Below, in pieces: positions 34,158 to 42,752 of a stretch of 64,000 nucleotides of DNA. How positions within the stretch are numbered: the first letter of the stretch is position 1; each line of letters begins with the position of its first letter. A model generated the notes under the pieces. That model was not told the origin of the DNA, did no database searches, and saw only the letters and a list, made by a program, of their open reading frames with translations. The DNA is from Sulfurimonas sp. HSL-1716. Its GTDB lineage: Bacteria; Campylobacterota; Campylobacteria; Campylobacterales; Sulfurimonadaceae. A program made the translations under genes and the position numbers. Location of the stretch: contig NZ_CP147918.1 of assembly GCF_039645975.1 (NCBI RefSeq), positions 558,001 to 622,000 on the forward strand, given 5' to 3'.

Positions 34158-34316
34158 AAAGATTATTTCCAATACGTTTTTGCGCATTTTACATCGCATT
34201 GCATAACATAGGCTTTAAAATTTCAAGCTAAAAAGAGAAGATATGAAAAAGAGAGATTTTAATATGCATATTTTGTACTAAATTTTTAGACAATAATAAA
34301 ATTGTAATTTTATAAC

Positions 34317-34325
34317 TGATAGAAT
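34317..34325 (+). promoter_or_regulatory. Extended -10 promoter of glnK
   Basis: TGATAGAAT is an extended -10 in the T-rich 140-base gap between the divergent hypothetical gene and glnK, 26 bases before the start. I saw no sigma-54 site (TGGCAC-N5-TTGC) here. Confidence 0.45.
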
Positions 34326-34336
34326 AGCTGTATTAA

Positions 34337-34690
<354 letters not shown>

Positions 34691-34692
34691 GG

Positions 34693-35868
34693 ATGGCTGA
34701 ATTAGATTTTAAATATATTATAGATACGTTTTTCATGCTTTTTACCATGGTGCTCATCATCTTTATGGTGCCGGGTTTTGCCATGCTTGAAGCAGGATTG
34801 GTGCGTACAAAGAACGTAACGGCCGTTTTGACTACCAACGTCATGATTTATGCGGTCGCATCGACGGCTTTTTTACTTTTAGGGTATCAGCTGGCTTTTG
34901 GGACCTGGGAAAAGGTGGAGTACAGCATGTGGGCGGCATTCCTGTTCCAGATGGCGTTCGTGGGTAAGACCATCAACATCATGAGCGGCGGTGTGAGCGA
35001 GCGTGTCAGGATGATACCTCTGGCGATCTTTGCCGTCATCATGGGCGGGATCATCTATCCGCTTGTCGTTAACGTTACCTGGGGAGCAAACCTTTTAAAG
35101 GGCACGATGTTAGAACTTCATATGTTCGACCTTGCAGGTTCTACCGTCATCCACTCTACCGGCGGATGGGCGCTTTTAGCGGCGATCCTGGTCATCGGTT
35201 CCCGTAAGGACAGATACAAAAACGGGATGATAAAAGTCATTCCGGCTTCAAACATCCCTTTGGTCGTTTTGGGAGCTCTTCTTTTATGGATAGGCTGGTT
35301 TGGATTTAACGGAGGTTCGGTAGGTACTATCTCTACTAAAGAAGCGGCAGACAGTGTGGCTCTTACCATCTTAAACACAAACACGGCAGGTCTGGCAGGT
35401 GCCATTGTGGCGGGTCTGATCATGTACATAAGATACAAACTTTTCGATATCACGATGATATTAAACGGTGCCCTCGGCGGACTTGTCGCCATCACGGCGG
35501 GAGCGAACCTGTACGACATACACACGCCTTTGATCGTCGGCATCATCGGCGGGATACTTGTGGTCTTTGCAGTACCGTTCTTTGATAAGCTTAAACTAGA
35601 CGATCCCGTCGGTGCTCTTTCGGTTCACTTGGTCAACGGTATCTGGGGGACGCTTGCAGTGGGGATCTTCGTCAAAAAGATTTCGTTTATCGACCAGCTC
35701 AAAGGTGTAGTGGTAGTAGCTGCTTTCACATTTACGGTCTCATATGTCGTGATATACATCATCAATAAAGTGATCGCATTCAGAGCCGAAGACGATATGC
35801 AGGTCCAAGGTATAGACGTCGTGGAATGCGGTGTCGAAGCATATCCTGAGTTCAAGCGCGCCATCTGA
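34693..35868 (+). CDS. amt: Ammonium transporter
   Basis: This 391-residue protein has 11 membrane helices typical of Amt/MEP. Family marks are PGFAMLEAGLVRTKN, DLAGSTVIHSTGGWALLAA with the pore His, LGALLLWIGWFGFNGGS, and GALSVHLVNGIWGTLAVG with the second pore His. It starts directly after the glnK stop, with an AAGGATG ribosome site. A hairpin after the stop may end the operon. Confidence 0.95.
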   Translation: MAELDFKYIIDTFFMLFTMVLIIFMVPGFAMLEAGLVRTKNVTAVLTTNVMIYAVASTAFLLLGYQLAFGTWEKVEYSMWAAFLFQMAFVGKTINIMSGGVSERVRMIPLAIFAVIMGGIIYPLVVNVTWGANLLKGTMLELHMFDLAGSTVIHSTGGWALLAAILVIGSRKDRYKNGMIKVIPASNIPLVVLGALLLWIGWFGFNGGSVGTISTKEAADSVALTILNTNTAGLAGAIVAGLIMYIRYKLFDITMILNGALGGLVAITAGANLYDIHTPLIVGIIGGILVVFAVPFFDKLKLDDPVGALSVHLVNGIWGTLAVGIFVKKISFIDQLKGVVVVAAFTFTVSYVVIYIINKVIAFRAEDDMQVQGIDVVECGVEAYPEFKRAI

Positions 35869-35891
35869 TCTTTTTTCAATGCAAGCCGTTT

Positions 35892-35931
35892 CGTACACTT
35901 TTTAAAAGTGTGCGGAATAAACTCTCTTTTT
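35892..35931 (+). terminator. Hairpin terminator after amt
   Basis: CGTACACTTTT and AAAAGTGTGCG (35892-35914) form an 11-bp stem allowing one G-T pair. T-rich sequence (CTCTCTTTTT) follows after a short spacer. It is an imperfect but plausible intrinsic terminator. Confidence 0.5.
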
Positions 35932-36001
35932 CGCGCTATTTTGCATATTTTTTGATGAGACTTAATGCTTCTGTAACACAACCTTTGATAAAATCGTATC
36001 T

Positions 36002-36784
36002 ATGATACGACACAGCAGTTCTTTTTCCATATCTCTTATTTTTCACATTCTTGTGCTTGTTTTTGCTGTGCTTATGTACAACTATGCTTCTTCGCAAAGA
36101 GAGAAAAGACGTGTCGCCGTCGATCTTTCCCGCTGTGTCATGAATTGTGAGTGCGGATGTATGCCAAAAGCGGAAGAAAAGATCAAACAAACTCCTCCAA
36201 AACCTAAAGAACCGCCAAAGAAAAAAATAGAAAAAAAGATAAAAAAGAAAATCGAGAAAAAAACTGTAAAAAAAGTCGCCAAAAAGGAACCAAAAAAGGT
36301 TCTTGTGAAAAAAACACCTGAAAAACCGATAGAAAAAGAGGTGAAAAAGATCGTGGAAACTAAAGAGGTTGTAGAAAAAACACCGCCTCCGGCAGCGAGC
36401 ACGTCCGTCGAAGAGGAAGCACCTCAGGAAAAGGTCCCGGTCGAAAAAGAGGATACGGCAAAACAGGAAGAACAAAAACTCCAAGAGCGAAAAAGAACAC
36501 TTCAAAAAAGATATATCAACGAGAACCTGCAAAAGATAGTTCAAATGCTCAAAGACAACCTCTACTATCCTACAAGAGCAAGAAAAAGAGGGATAGAGGG
36601 GGACGTTGTAGTTAAATTTACGCTTTTAAAAAACAGCGAGATAAAAGACGTAACGATCATCAAGCATTCACATGATATACTTGACTCTTCGGCCGTAAAG
36701 ACCATTGAAAATCTACAGGGAAAACTTCCTGCACCCAGCGAAGAGATGGTTTTGGAAGTTCCCATAAATTATAGATTGAATTAG
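36002..36784 (+). CDS. TonB-family protein with periplasmic cysteine cluster
   Basis: This 260-residue protein has one N-terminal TM (11-29), a long Lys/Pro/Glu-rich span (56-165) that would bridge the periplasm, and a TonB C-terminal domain (about 180-260). That domain starts YYPTRARKRGIEGDVVVKF and ends LEVPINYRLN. It would transfer inner-membrane energy to outer-membrane receptors. Unusually, C45, C49, C51 and C53 lie in SRCVMNCECGCMPK just after the TM. No exbB/exbD gene is beside it. The thioredoxin-fold gene follows 9 bases later. Confidence 0.85.
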   Translation: MIRHSSSFSISLIFHILVLVFAVLMYNYASSQREKRRVAVDLSRCVMNCECGCMPKAEEKIKQTPPKPKEPPKKKIEKKIKKKIEKKTVKKVAKKEPKKVLVKKTPEKPIEKEVKKIVETKEVVEKTPPPAASTSVEEEAPQEKVPVEKEDTAKQEEQKLQERKRTLQKRYINENLQKIVQMLKDNLYYPTRARKRGIEGDVVVKFTLLKNSEIKDVTIIKHSHDILDSSAVKTIENLQGKLPAPSEEMVLEVPINYRLN

Positions 36785-36793
36785 AGGGATCAA

Positions 36794-37216
36794 ATGAAAA
36801 GAGTATTGATGTTTATATCTATCGCATTGTCGTTGTATGCAAACGACGCATCAAAAGCGGCAAAAGAGCTGGGTTATGTGAACTCGTTTGACAAAGGAAT
36901 AGCAAAAGCGCAAAAAGAGCATAAGCTCATGATGCTCGTACTTGTCAAAAATGGCTGCTCATGGTGTAAAAAACTGGAGCGAGAAACTTTGTCCGACAGC
37001 TTTGTAAAGGACAAGATCAATAATTTCGTCAGGGTGCTCCTTGACAGAAACGACAAGATGCCCGATTACTATAGGACGCCTATCGTACCCGTGGTTTATT
37101 TTGTAGATCCAAAAACCAAAAGCAGTGTTTTTGAGACTGCGGGATTTAGAGAGCCCAATGAGTTTTTAGACGATATCCAAACGGCGGAGGATGATTATAA
37201 CGCTTTGAAAAAATAG
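36794..37216 (+). CDS. Secreted thioredoxin-family protein
   Basis: The 140-residue protein has a signal peptide (1-16) and a thioredoxin-fold core with the CxxC active site in VKNGCSWCKKLER and the cis-Pro region TPIVPVVYFVD. It resembles the DUF255/SoxW-like periplasmic group. A role in disulfide reduction or shuffling is plausible. Only 9 bases after the TonB-like gene with its four cysteines, it may act on that partner (inference). AGAGGGA is the Shine-Dalgarno. Confidence 0.82.
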   Translation: MKRVLMFISIALSLYANDASKAAKELGYVNSFDKGIAKAQKEHKLMMLVLVKNGCSWCKKLERETLSDSFVKDKINNFVRVLLDRNDKMPDYYRTPIVPVVYFVDPKTKSSVFETAGFREPNEFLDDIQTAEDDYNALKK

Positions 37217-37219
37217 CTT

Positions 37220-38608
37220 TTAGTTTATAGGCAATTTCAATCTGAAGCGTGCGCCTCCGCCTATATTACTTACGTCTATAGCTCCTCCAAGATGGTTCTC
37301 GACGATCATCTTGCTCATATATAATCCTATTCCCGTACCGTTCTTGCCTTTTGTACTGAAATATGGTTCGAAGATCTTTTCTTTGAGATCTTCGCTGACC
37401 CCGCCGGCGTTGTCTTTTATGTAGATGTACACGGATTCGTCCCCGTCGCACTGATCTATGTTTATATTGACTACGGGATCGGCGGGATTTTTCAGCATCG
37501 TTGCATCTATGGCGTTGTTAATGATGTTTATGAGTACCTGAACAAGCTCGTTCGTATGCGTCTGTACGGTTATGTTGTTCTGGCAGTAGAAATCGATGGA
37601 GATATCTTTTGCCAAAGCTCTTGGAAGCGTAAATGTTACCGCTCTTTTTACGATCTTACAGATATCGATGGTCTCTTTTTCCTTGTTCGGCTGAAAATAT
37701 GTCTGAAAATCGTCGATGGTCTCCGAGAGGTAGATTATGGTGTTTGAGATGTTTTCAAGTTTGTCCAGTATCTCTTTTGTCGTGACCTCGTTTAAGATGG
37801 AGCTGATCTGAAGATTGGATATCTGAAGCGTAATGTTTGAAAGAGGCTGTCTCCATTGGTGAGCGATCATGCTTATCATTTCGCCCATCGCCGCCTGTCG
37901 CGACTGTGCGACGAGAATAGTGTCTTTTTTCAAAAGCTCATTGACCTTTTGTTCGACCTGTTTTTCGAGATTTTGGTTTATCTCTAAAAGCTCTTTTGTC
38001 TTTTGGTTCACTTCGTTTTGCAGTTTTAAGGAGAAGTTTTCCAACTCTTTGTTCTGTTTTTGTATGGTCGCTTCATCCTCGTCTATCTTTTTTCTATAAA
38101 GCTGCAAAATTATAGATATGACGATCAGACCGAGCGCAAGATATGAGATCTGGTACAAAGTATAATATGTCGCGACAAATGATTGAATTTTGAGTATGAA
38201 CATGACCGCTATAAAAGCAGACAGCCAGTAGACGCCGTTTTTATCCTTAAAATACAAAAGCACGACGGGGTAGGTGAATATCCAGATGTGCCTAAGTTCG
38301 GATGGAGGGTTAAAGAGTATAAGAAAATTGAAAAATATGAGGTATTCAAAACATAAGATCGTGGTTATATACTCGAAATATTCTCTTTTTATCCGCAGCA
38401 GACTAAAGAGCATGATGTTAAAAGAGACGATACCGATCTCTATATAAAGCAGAGTGAGCTCTTTTACCAGATAGTTGTGCACGGCGGCATACATGATCGC
38501 CAAGGAAGAAAGGATGAACGATATGTTTACCATGCTGTAGCGGTTTTGTATCTTTCTTTCGTTCTTGTCAAAAGAGAGACCGCTCGTTAAAAAGTTGTTA
38601 AAATCCAT
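37220..38608 (-). CDS. Sensor histidine kinase with multi-TM N-terminus
   Basis: The 462-residue kinase has about six TM helices in residues 28-172, a coiled coil (175-230), a HisKA helix with the HQWRQPL variant (H250 in SMIAHQWRQPLSNI), and an ATPase domain with NIINNAIDAT, IKDNAGGVSEDL and GTGIGLYMSKMIVE. The short extramembrane loops suggest it senses within the membrane. There is no adjacent response regulator. AAAGGCGG precedes ATG 38608, 9 bases after pabB, so it lies at the end of the bioD-pyrB-pabB operon. It ends 3 bases from the thioredoxin gene stop. Confidence 0.88.
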   Translation of the reverse strand: MDFNNFLTSGLSFDKNERKIQNRYSMVNISFILSSLAIMYAAVHNYLVKELTLLYIEIGIVSFNIMLFSLLRIKREYFEYITTILCFEYLIFFNFLILFNPPSELRHIWIFTYPVVLLYFKDKNGVYWLSAFIAVMFILKIQSFVATYYTLYQISYLALGLIVISIILQLYRKKIDEDEATIQKQNKELENFSLKLQNEVNQKTKELLEINQNLEKQVEQKVNELLKKDTILVAQSRQAAMGEMISMIAHQWRQPLSNITLQISNLQISSILNEVTTKEILDKLENISNTIIYLSETIDDFQTYFQPNKEKETIDICKIVKRAVTFTLPRALAKDISIDFYCQNNITVQTHTNELVQVLINIINNAIDATMLKNPADPVVNINIDQCDGDESVYIYIKDNAGGVSEDLKEKIFEPYFSTKGKNGTGIGLYMSKMIVENHLGGAIDVSNIGGGARFRLKLPIN

Positions 38609-38617
38609 ATACCGCCT

Positions 38618-39556
38618 TTAGGGAATATATATTTTATCAATAAGTTCTTTATATTCGCTTTGTACGTCGCTGTCTAAGGTTATACCGCCGCCGCTTTTGT
38701 AGATAAGTTTTCCGTCCTTTTTTTCAATGAACCGTATCATCACCGCGCTTTGAAGCTCTTGTCCGTCAAAAAAACCGAATATTCCGCTGAAATAGCCTCT
38801 TTGATATGCTTCGATTTTTTCGATGAGTTCGACGGTCTTTCTTTTAGGCGTGCCGCTGATACTGCCGGCAGGAAGCAGCTTTAAGAGTATTTGAGAAAGG
38901 TTCTTTTGCCAATCAAAAGGCAGGCAGCCCGTTATCTTCGAGCTTACATGCAGAAGCTTTTTTTCTCCTGCATTTATCACTTCGGTATATCTGAACTTTT
39001 CCACTTTGATATCTTTGGCGACGATGCCCAGATCGTTGCGAAGCAGATCGACTATCATCACATGTTCTGCCATCTCTTTTTCATTTGAAAGTATCTTCTC
39101 TTTCGCATTTTCCACCGAAGCGTCTATCGTCCCTTTCATTGGAAATGTAGAGATTCGGCTGCCCTGTATCGTGACGAACCTTTCGGGTGAAAAGCAGACA
39201 AACTCGTCTCTCACTCTTAGTTTAAACGGGGCGTTGGCGAGTTGAAATATCTCTTTTAGGTCATGATCGCATTCTACTGCCGTGGGCGCGGTCAAATTAA
39301 AAAGATAGGTGTTTCCCGCTTTGATGTTCTCGATCACTTCATCAAACTTTTTTTTGTACTCATAAAAAGAGATCGGGTGTTTGATAAGTGAAGCATCATG
39401 TTTTTTGTATGTGAAGTTTTCATCAAATGTAAACTCGATGTCGTTCTTTGCAAGTTCGTCGAGTCTGTAAACCTCTATGCAAGAGGCTTTAAAATCCGTG
39501 AAGAAGAGAAAGGGCTCTTTGGCGGATGCCAGAGAGTCTATTTTATTTAGCATCAT
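38618..39556 (-). CDS. pabB: Aminodeoxychorismate synthase component I
   Basis: This 312-residue chorismate-binding enzyme makes aminodeoxychorismate for folate. The family core is visible: [68 protein letters not shown] and [13 protein letters not shown]. It is shorter than PabB of E. coli (about 453) because it lacks much of the N-terminal subdomain, as in other Campylobacterota. It starts with ATG-ATG overlapping pyrB by 14 bases. No pabA or pabC is adjacent. Confidence 0.88.
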   Translation of the reverse strand: MMLNKIDSLASAKEPFLFFTDFKASCIEVYRLDELAKNDIEFTFDENFTYKKHDASLIKHPISFYEYKKKFDEVIENIKAGNTYLFNLTAPTAVECDHDLKEIFQLANAPFKLRVRDEFVCFSPERFVTIQGSRISTFPMKGTIDASVENAKEKILSNEKEMAEHVMIVDLLRNDLGIVAKDIKVEKFRYTEVINAGEKKLLHVSSKITGCLPFDWQKNLSQILLKLLPAGSISGTPKRKTVELIEKIEAYQRGYFSGIFGFFDGQELQSAVMIRFIEKKDGKLIYKSGGGITLDSDVQSEYKELIDKIYIP

Positions 39557-40421
39557 ATATGAGTTTTTTAAGCACCGCCATACGGATGTTCACACCGTTA
39601 CTTACCTGATTTAGGACTTTGCATCTCTCATCTGCAAGAAGCGCATCGTCTATGTCGATGTTTCTGTGCACGGGTCCCGGGTGAAGTATAATGATGTCGC
39701 GGTCGCCGACAAGCTCTTTTGTGACGCAGAAATCGCTTGCATAGTCTTTTAGAGAAGCGTAGTTTTGAGAAGAGTGGCGTTCGGTCTGGGTTCTAAGACT
39801 CATAACGGCGTCCACGCTTTGTAACGCTTCTTTGAGGCTGTGCGTCGTCTTCAAAGGTGTTTTCGGCAGAAACTGCGGCGGAGCGACGAGAGTCACGTCC
39901 ATACCGAATCTGCTCAGCAGTTCTATGTTCGAGTTGGCGACGCGGGAGTTTTTGATATCTCCGACTATCGCGATGCGTTTGCCTTTTACATCGCCGAAAT
40001 GCTCTTTTAGGGTGTAGAGGTCAAGAAGTGCTTGTGTCGGATGGGCGTGAGCTCCGTCGCCGGCATTGATGATGGAAGCTTTCGTATGATTTGAGAGAAT
40101 CTTTGGGACACCCGCGTTTTCATGACGCACTATGATGGCATGAGGGCCCATCGCATCGAGGTTCATAGCCGTATCTACCAGCGTTTCGCCTTTTTTCGTA
40201 GAACTTTTTGCGACGTCGAGATGTACTATCTCCGCACCAAGACGTTTTGCGGCTATCTCAAAAGAGCTTTTCGTCCTTGTGGAGTTTTCAAAAAAGAGCG
40301 TGATGATGATCTTATCCTGCAGGATCCGCTCAAACCTGCCGTCACTGAATTTTTTCGCATCTTTTAAAATGGTCTCTATCTCTTGTATCGTCAAGTCGTC
40401 TGTACGGATTAAATGCTGCAT
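39543..40421 (-). CDS. pyrB: Aspartate carbamoyltransferase catalytic subunit
   Basis: This 292-residue enzyme catalyses the first committed step of pyrimidine synthesis. It has the carbamoyl phosphate site [44 protein letters not shown], and [12 protein letters not shown]. The start at ATG 40421 fits family proteins (QHLIRTDDL); a GTG two codons upstream is possible. It lies 21 bases behind bioD and overlaps pabB at its 3' end. No pyrI is seen. Confidence 0.95.
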   Translation of the reverse strand: MQHLIRTDDLTIQEIETILKDAKKFSDGRFERILQDKIIITLFFENSTRTKSSFEIAAKRLGAEIVHLDVAKSSTKKGETLVDTAMNLDAMGPHAIIVRHENAGVPKILSNHTKASIINAGDGAHAHPTQALLDLYTLKEHFGDVKGKRIAIVGDIKNSRVANSNIELLSRFGMDVTLVAPPQFLPKTPLKTTHSLKEALQSVDAVMSLRTQTERHSSQNYASLKDYASDFCVTKELVGDRDIIILHPGPVHRNIDIDDALLADERCKVLNQVSNGVNIRMAVLKKLIYDAK

Positions 40422-40442
40422 GATCACACTTCTTATAATTTT

Positions 40443-41087
40443 TTATAGATTATACAAGAGTTCACATATAGAATCAATATCATCGCTCACTTTTAAGACC
40501 TTTTGCCCTGTTTTTATAAAATAGGGCTCGGATACGACGCTGAAACTTTTTTCCTCGCCTTTGCAGTTGAAAACAGTGATATACGGTATATTCGCACTTT
40601 CTAGCGCTTTTTCGCTCAGCAGGGTGTCGTTGATGCATCCAAGCGAACAGTGCGTCACAAGAAGGGCTTTTGCGTTTAAGAGTTTGATGAGGTCTATCAT
40701 CATGGTTTTTTCGTCAATAGGTACGTAAAGGCCTCCGGCACCTTCGATGAGGACGATGTCTGAAAATGCTTCCATCTCCTCTATCTTTTGGAGGATCTTT
40801 TTCAGGTCAAGCGGTGTGTTGCCCGAAGCAACAAAAGGAGCGGCAGGAAGAGGGTAGGTGATAGGGACGATATCTTCGACCTCCAGCGACCAGAGTTTGG
40901 GATTGAGCCCTTTGACGCACTCCAAAAGTTCTTCTCCGTCAAGCGGATAATCGACGACTCCCGTCTCGATAGGTTTGATCACTCCTACTTTAAGACCGCG
41001 CTCGGCAAAAGCTTGTAAAAGTAGTTTTGTCGTATAAGTTTTTCCGATATCAGTATTTGTTGCGGTTATAAAGATTCTTCTTTTCAT
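40443..41087 (-). CDS. bioD: Dethiobiotin synthetase
   Basis: This 214-residue ATP-dependent carboxylase closes the dethiobiotin ring in biotin synthesis. The P-loop TATNTDIGKTYTTKLL, KPIETGVVDYP and VLIEGAGGLYVPIDE are visible. It heads a minus-strand operon with pyrB, pabB and a histidine kinase, an unusual mix of cofactor and nucleotide pathways. It diverges from the trans-sulfuration gene over a 46-base gap. Confidence 0.92.
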   Translation of the reverse strand: MKRRIFITATNTDIGKTYTTKLLLQAFAERGLKVGVIKPIETGVVDYPLDGEELLECVKGLNPKLWSLEVEDIVPITYPLPAAPFVASGNTPLDLKKILQKIEEMEAFSDIVLIEGAGGLYVPIDEKTMMIDLIKLLNAKALLVTHCSLGCINDTLLSEKALESANIPYITVFNCKGEEKSFSVVSEPYFIKTGQKVLKVSDDIDSICELLYNL

Positions 41088-41101
41088 ATGCCAACTTTCG
41101 T

Positions 41102-41123
41102 TATAATGTCACAATTTTATAAT
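41102..41123 (+). promoter_or_regulatory. Tandem -10 boxes upstream of the trans-sulfuration gene
   Basis: TATAAT occurs at 41102-41107 and again at 41118-41123 in the 46-base gap between the divergent bioD and PLP-enzyme genes. The upstream copy would give a normal short leader; the second would start nearly at the start codon. Confidence 0.5.
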
Positions 41124-41133
41124 AGGTTTGCTA

Positions 41134-42369
41134 ATGAATCGCTTTGAGAACTTTTGTACGAGATTTGTCCAGTCGACAGGGAAAAAAGAGGGTGCGGTAA
41201 GCCCGGTTATCACGGGTTCCGCTTCATTTGCATACGGCGACAGCGAAACGGCGGAGGGTATATTTGAGGGAAGCGTGAAAAAACCGCTTTACTCGCGTAT
41301 GGGCAATCCGACCTCCGCACAGCTTGAGAATATTTTGGCGGATATGGACGGGGGCATCGGCGCAGTCGTCACGAGTTCGGGAATGGCGGCTACGACTCTT
41401 GCTACGATATCGCTTCTAAAGAGCGGTGACGAGCTGATAAGTATCGGAGGCCTTTTTGGGGGTACGTACTCATATTTCAGCGAAACGCTTCCCCGTTTTG
41501 GGATAAGTACCTCTTTTTTTGACGTGGACGAACTAGATGCTATCAAAGACGCGGTCAACGAAAACACGAAGATCATCTTTTTAGAAAGCGTAGGAAATCC
41601 CAACATGCGTCTGCCCGATATGAAAGCCATAGCCAAGATAGCAAACGACGCGGGCGTGGTTCTCATAGTCGACAACACGATAACGCCGATGAGCATAGCG
41701 CCCCTAAAGCTCGGTGCGGATATCGTCGTTTACTCGACGACAAAGATCATCAGCGGAAACGCTTCTGCTCTGGGCGGTGCTGCGGTGTTTCGTGCTGTTG
41801 CCGAAGGTGAAGACAAGTTTAAGAGCGCAAGATATGCGGATATTCATAAGTTCATAGAGAAGATAGGCAAAACCGCGTTGATAGCAAACGCCAAAAAACG
41901 TGCGATGCGCGATTTTGGGATGAGTGCGAGCGCATATAACAGCTATTTGACCATGCTCGGTCTTGAGACCTTGCCGCTTAGAATGGAAAGGATCATCGGC
42001 AGTGTAGAAAAAGTGGTAAAAGGACTGAATGAAAGAGGGTTGAAAGTAAATCATCCCTGCCTCTCTTTTCATCCTCATCATGAAAGATACATAACCGATT
42101 TTAAAAACGGATGCGGCACGCTTTTTACCTTGGATATGGGGAGTAAAGAAAAAGCGTTCTCTTTTTTAAACAAAACGAAAATCGCGACTCTGACGGCCAA
42201 TATCGGAGACAACAGAACACTGGCTCTGCATATGGCGTCGACCATATACCGCGATTTTGACGAAAAGACAAGAGTGTTTCTCGGGATAACCGAAGGGCTT
42301 GTCCGCGTATCGGTAGGGCTTGAAGATCCTTTGGATATCATTGATGATTTTTTAAATGCGGCGAAATAG
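41134..42369 (+). CDS. PLP-dependent trans-sulfuration enzyme (Cys/Met metabolism family)
   Basis: This 411-residue enzyme has the family marks LYSRMGNPTSAQLE, SSGMAATTLATISLL, FLESVGNPNMRLPD and VDNTITPM. The PLP Lys segment is VVYSTTKIISGNAS, with Lys in the usual TK position. The group includes O-acetylhomoserine sulfhydrylase, cystathionine gamma-synthase and methionine gamma-lyase, and sequence alone does not settle which. ATG 41134 was chosen over TTG 41128. It faces away from bioD and is followed by an 83-base gap to clpS. Confidence 0.88.
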   Translation: MNRFENFCTRFVQSTGKKEGAVSPVITGSASFAYGDSETAEGIFEGSVKKPLYSRMGNPTSAQLENILADMDGGIGAVVTSSGMAATTLATISLLKSGDELISIGGLFGGTYSYFSETLPRFGISTSFFDVDELDAIKDAVNENTKIIFLESVGNPNMRLPDMKAIAKIANDAGVVLIVDNTITPMSIAPLKLGADIVVYSTTKIISGNASALGGAAVFRAVAEGEDKFKSARYADIHKFIEKIGKTALIANAKKRAMRDFGMSASAYNSYLTMLGLETLPLRMERIIGSVEKVVKGLNERGLKVNHPCLSFHPHHERYITDFKNGCGTLFTLDMGSKEKAFSFLNKTKIATLTANIGDNRTLALHMASTIYRDFDEKTRVFLGITEGLVRVSVGLEDPLDIIDDFLNAAK

Positions 42370-42416
42370 ATATTTTTTTAAGCCAACTAATACGAAAAAA
42401 TAGGTAGAGTTAATTA

Positions 42417-42422
42417 TATAAT
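42417..42422 (+). promoter_or_regulatory. -10 box upstream of clpS
   Basis: TATAAT in TTATATAATATAC lies 30 bases before the clpS start, in an A/T-rich gap. It has no recognisable -35, as usual for this phylum. Confidence 0.5.
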
Positions 42423-42452
42423 ATACAAACAGACTATTTTTAGGAAACCATT

Positions 42453-42752
42453 TTGGATACAAAAACAGATAATGAGCTGGACAGTGAACTTTCGCTGATG
42501 ACGCCAAAGCGTTATAAAGTGCTTCTTTTAAATGATGACTACACCTCTATGGATTTTGTGATAGATATCTTGATGAACGTCTTTCATAAAAACTATCAGC
42601 AAGCAGAGGTCATCATGCTTGAAATACACAGAACGGAGAGAGGACTTTGCGGAGTGTACAGTTATGAAATAGCCGAAACAAAGGTGATGCAGGTTCACAA
42701 ACTGGCACGGGAACAGGGATTCCCTCTAAAAGCAGTAATGGAGGAAGAGTAA
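42453..42752 (+). CDS. clpS: ATP-dependent Clp protease adaptor ClpS
   Basis: This 99-residue adaptor brings N-degron substrates to ClpA. It has PKRYKVLLLNDDYTSMDFVIDIL (Asn-Asp-Asp binding the substrate N-terminus), Met of YTSMDFV, and ETKVMQVHKLAREQGFPL. The start is TTG 42453 with AGGAAA (42442-42447) five bases ahead. The stop overlaps clpA in TAATG. Together with clpA and aat it forms an N-degron gene set. Confidence 0.93.
   Translation: MDTKTDNELDSELSLMTPKRYKVLLLNDDYTSMDFVIDILMNVFHKNYQQAEVIMLEIHRTERGLCGVYSYEIAETKVMQVHKLAREQGFPLKAVMEEE

Noticed and set aside
35936-36544. Phe/Leu-rich 202-codon open frame on the minus strand
   Set aside because: It is the antisense of the Lys-rich linker of the TonB-like gene, where AAA/AAG codons read as Phe/Leu; it has no ribosome site.
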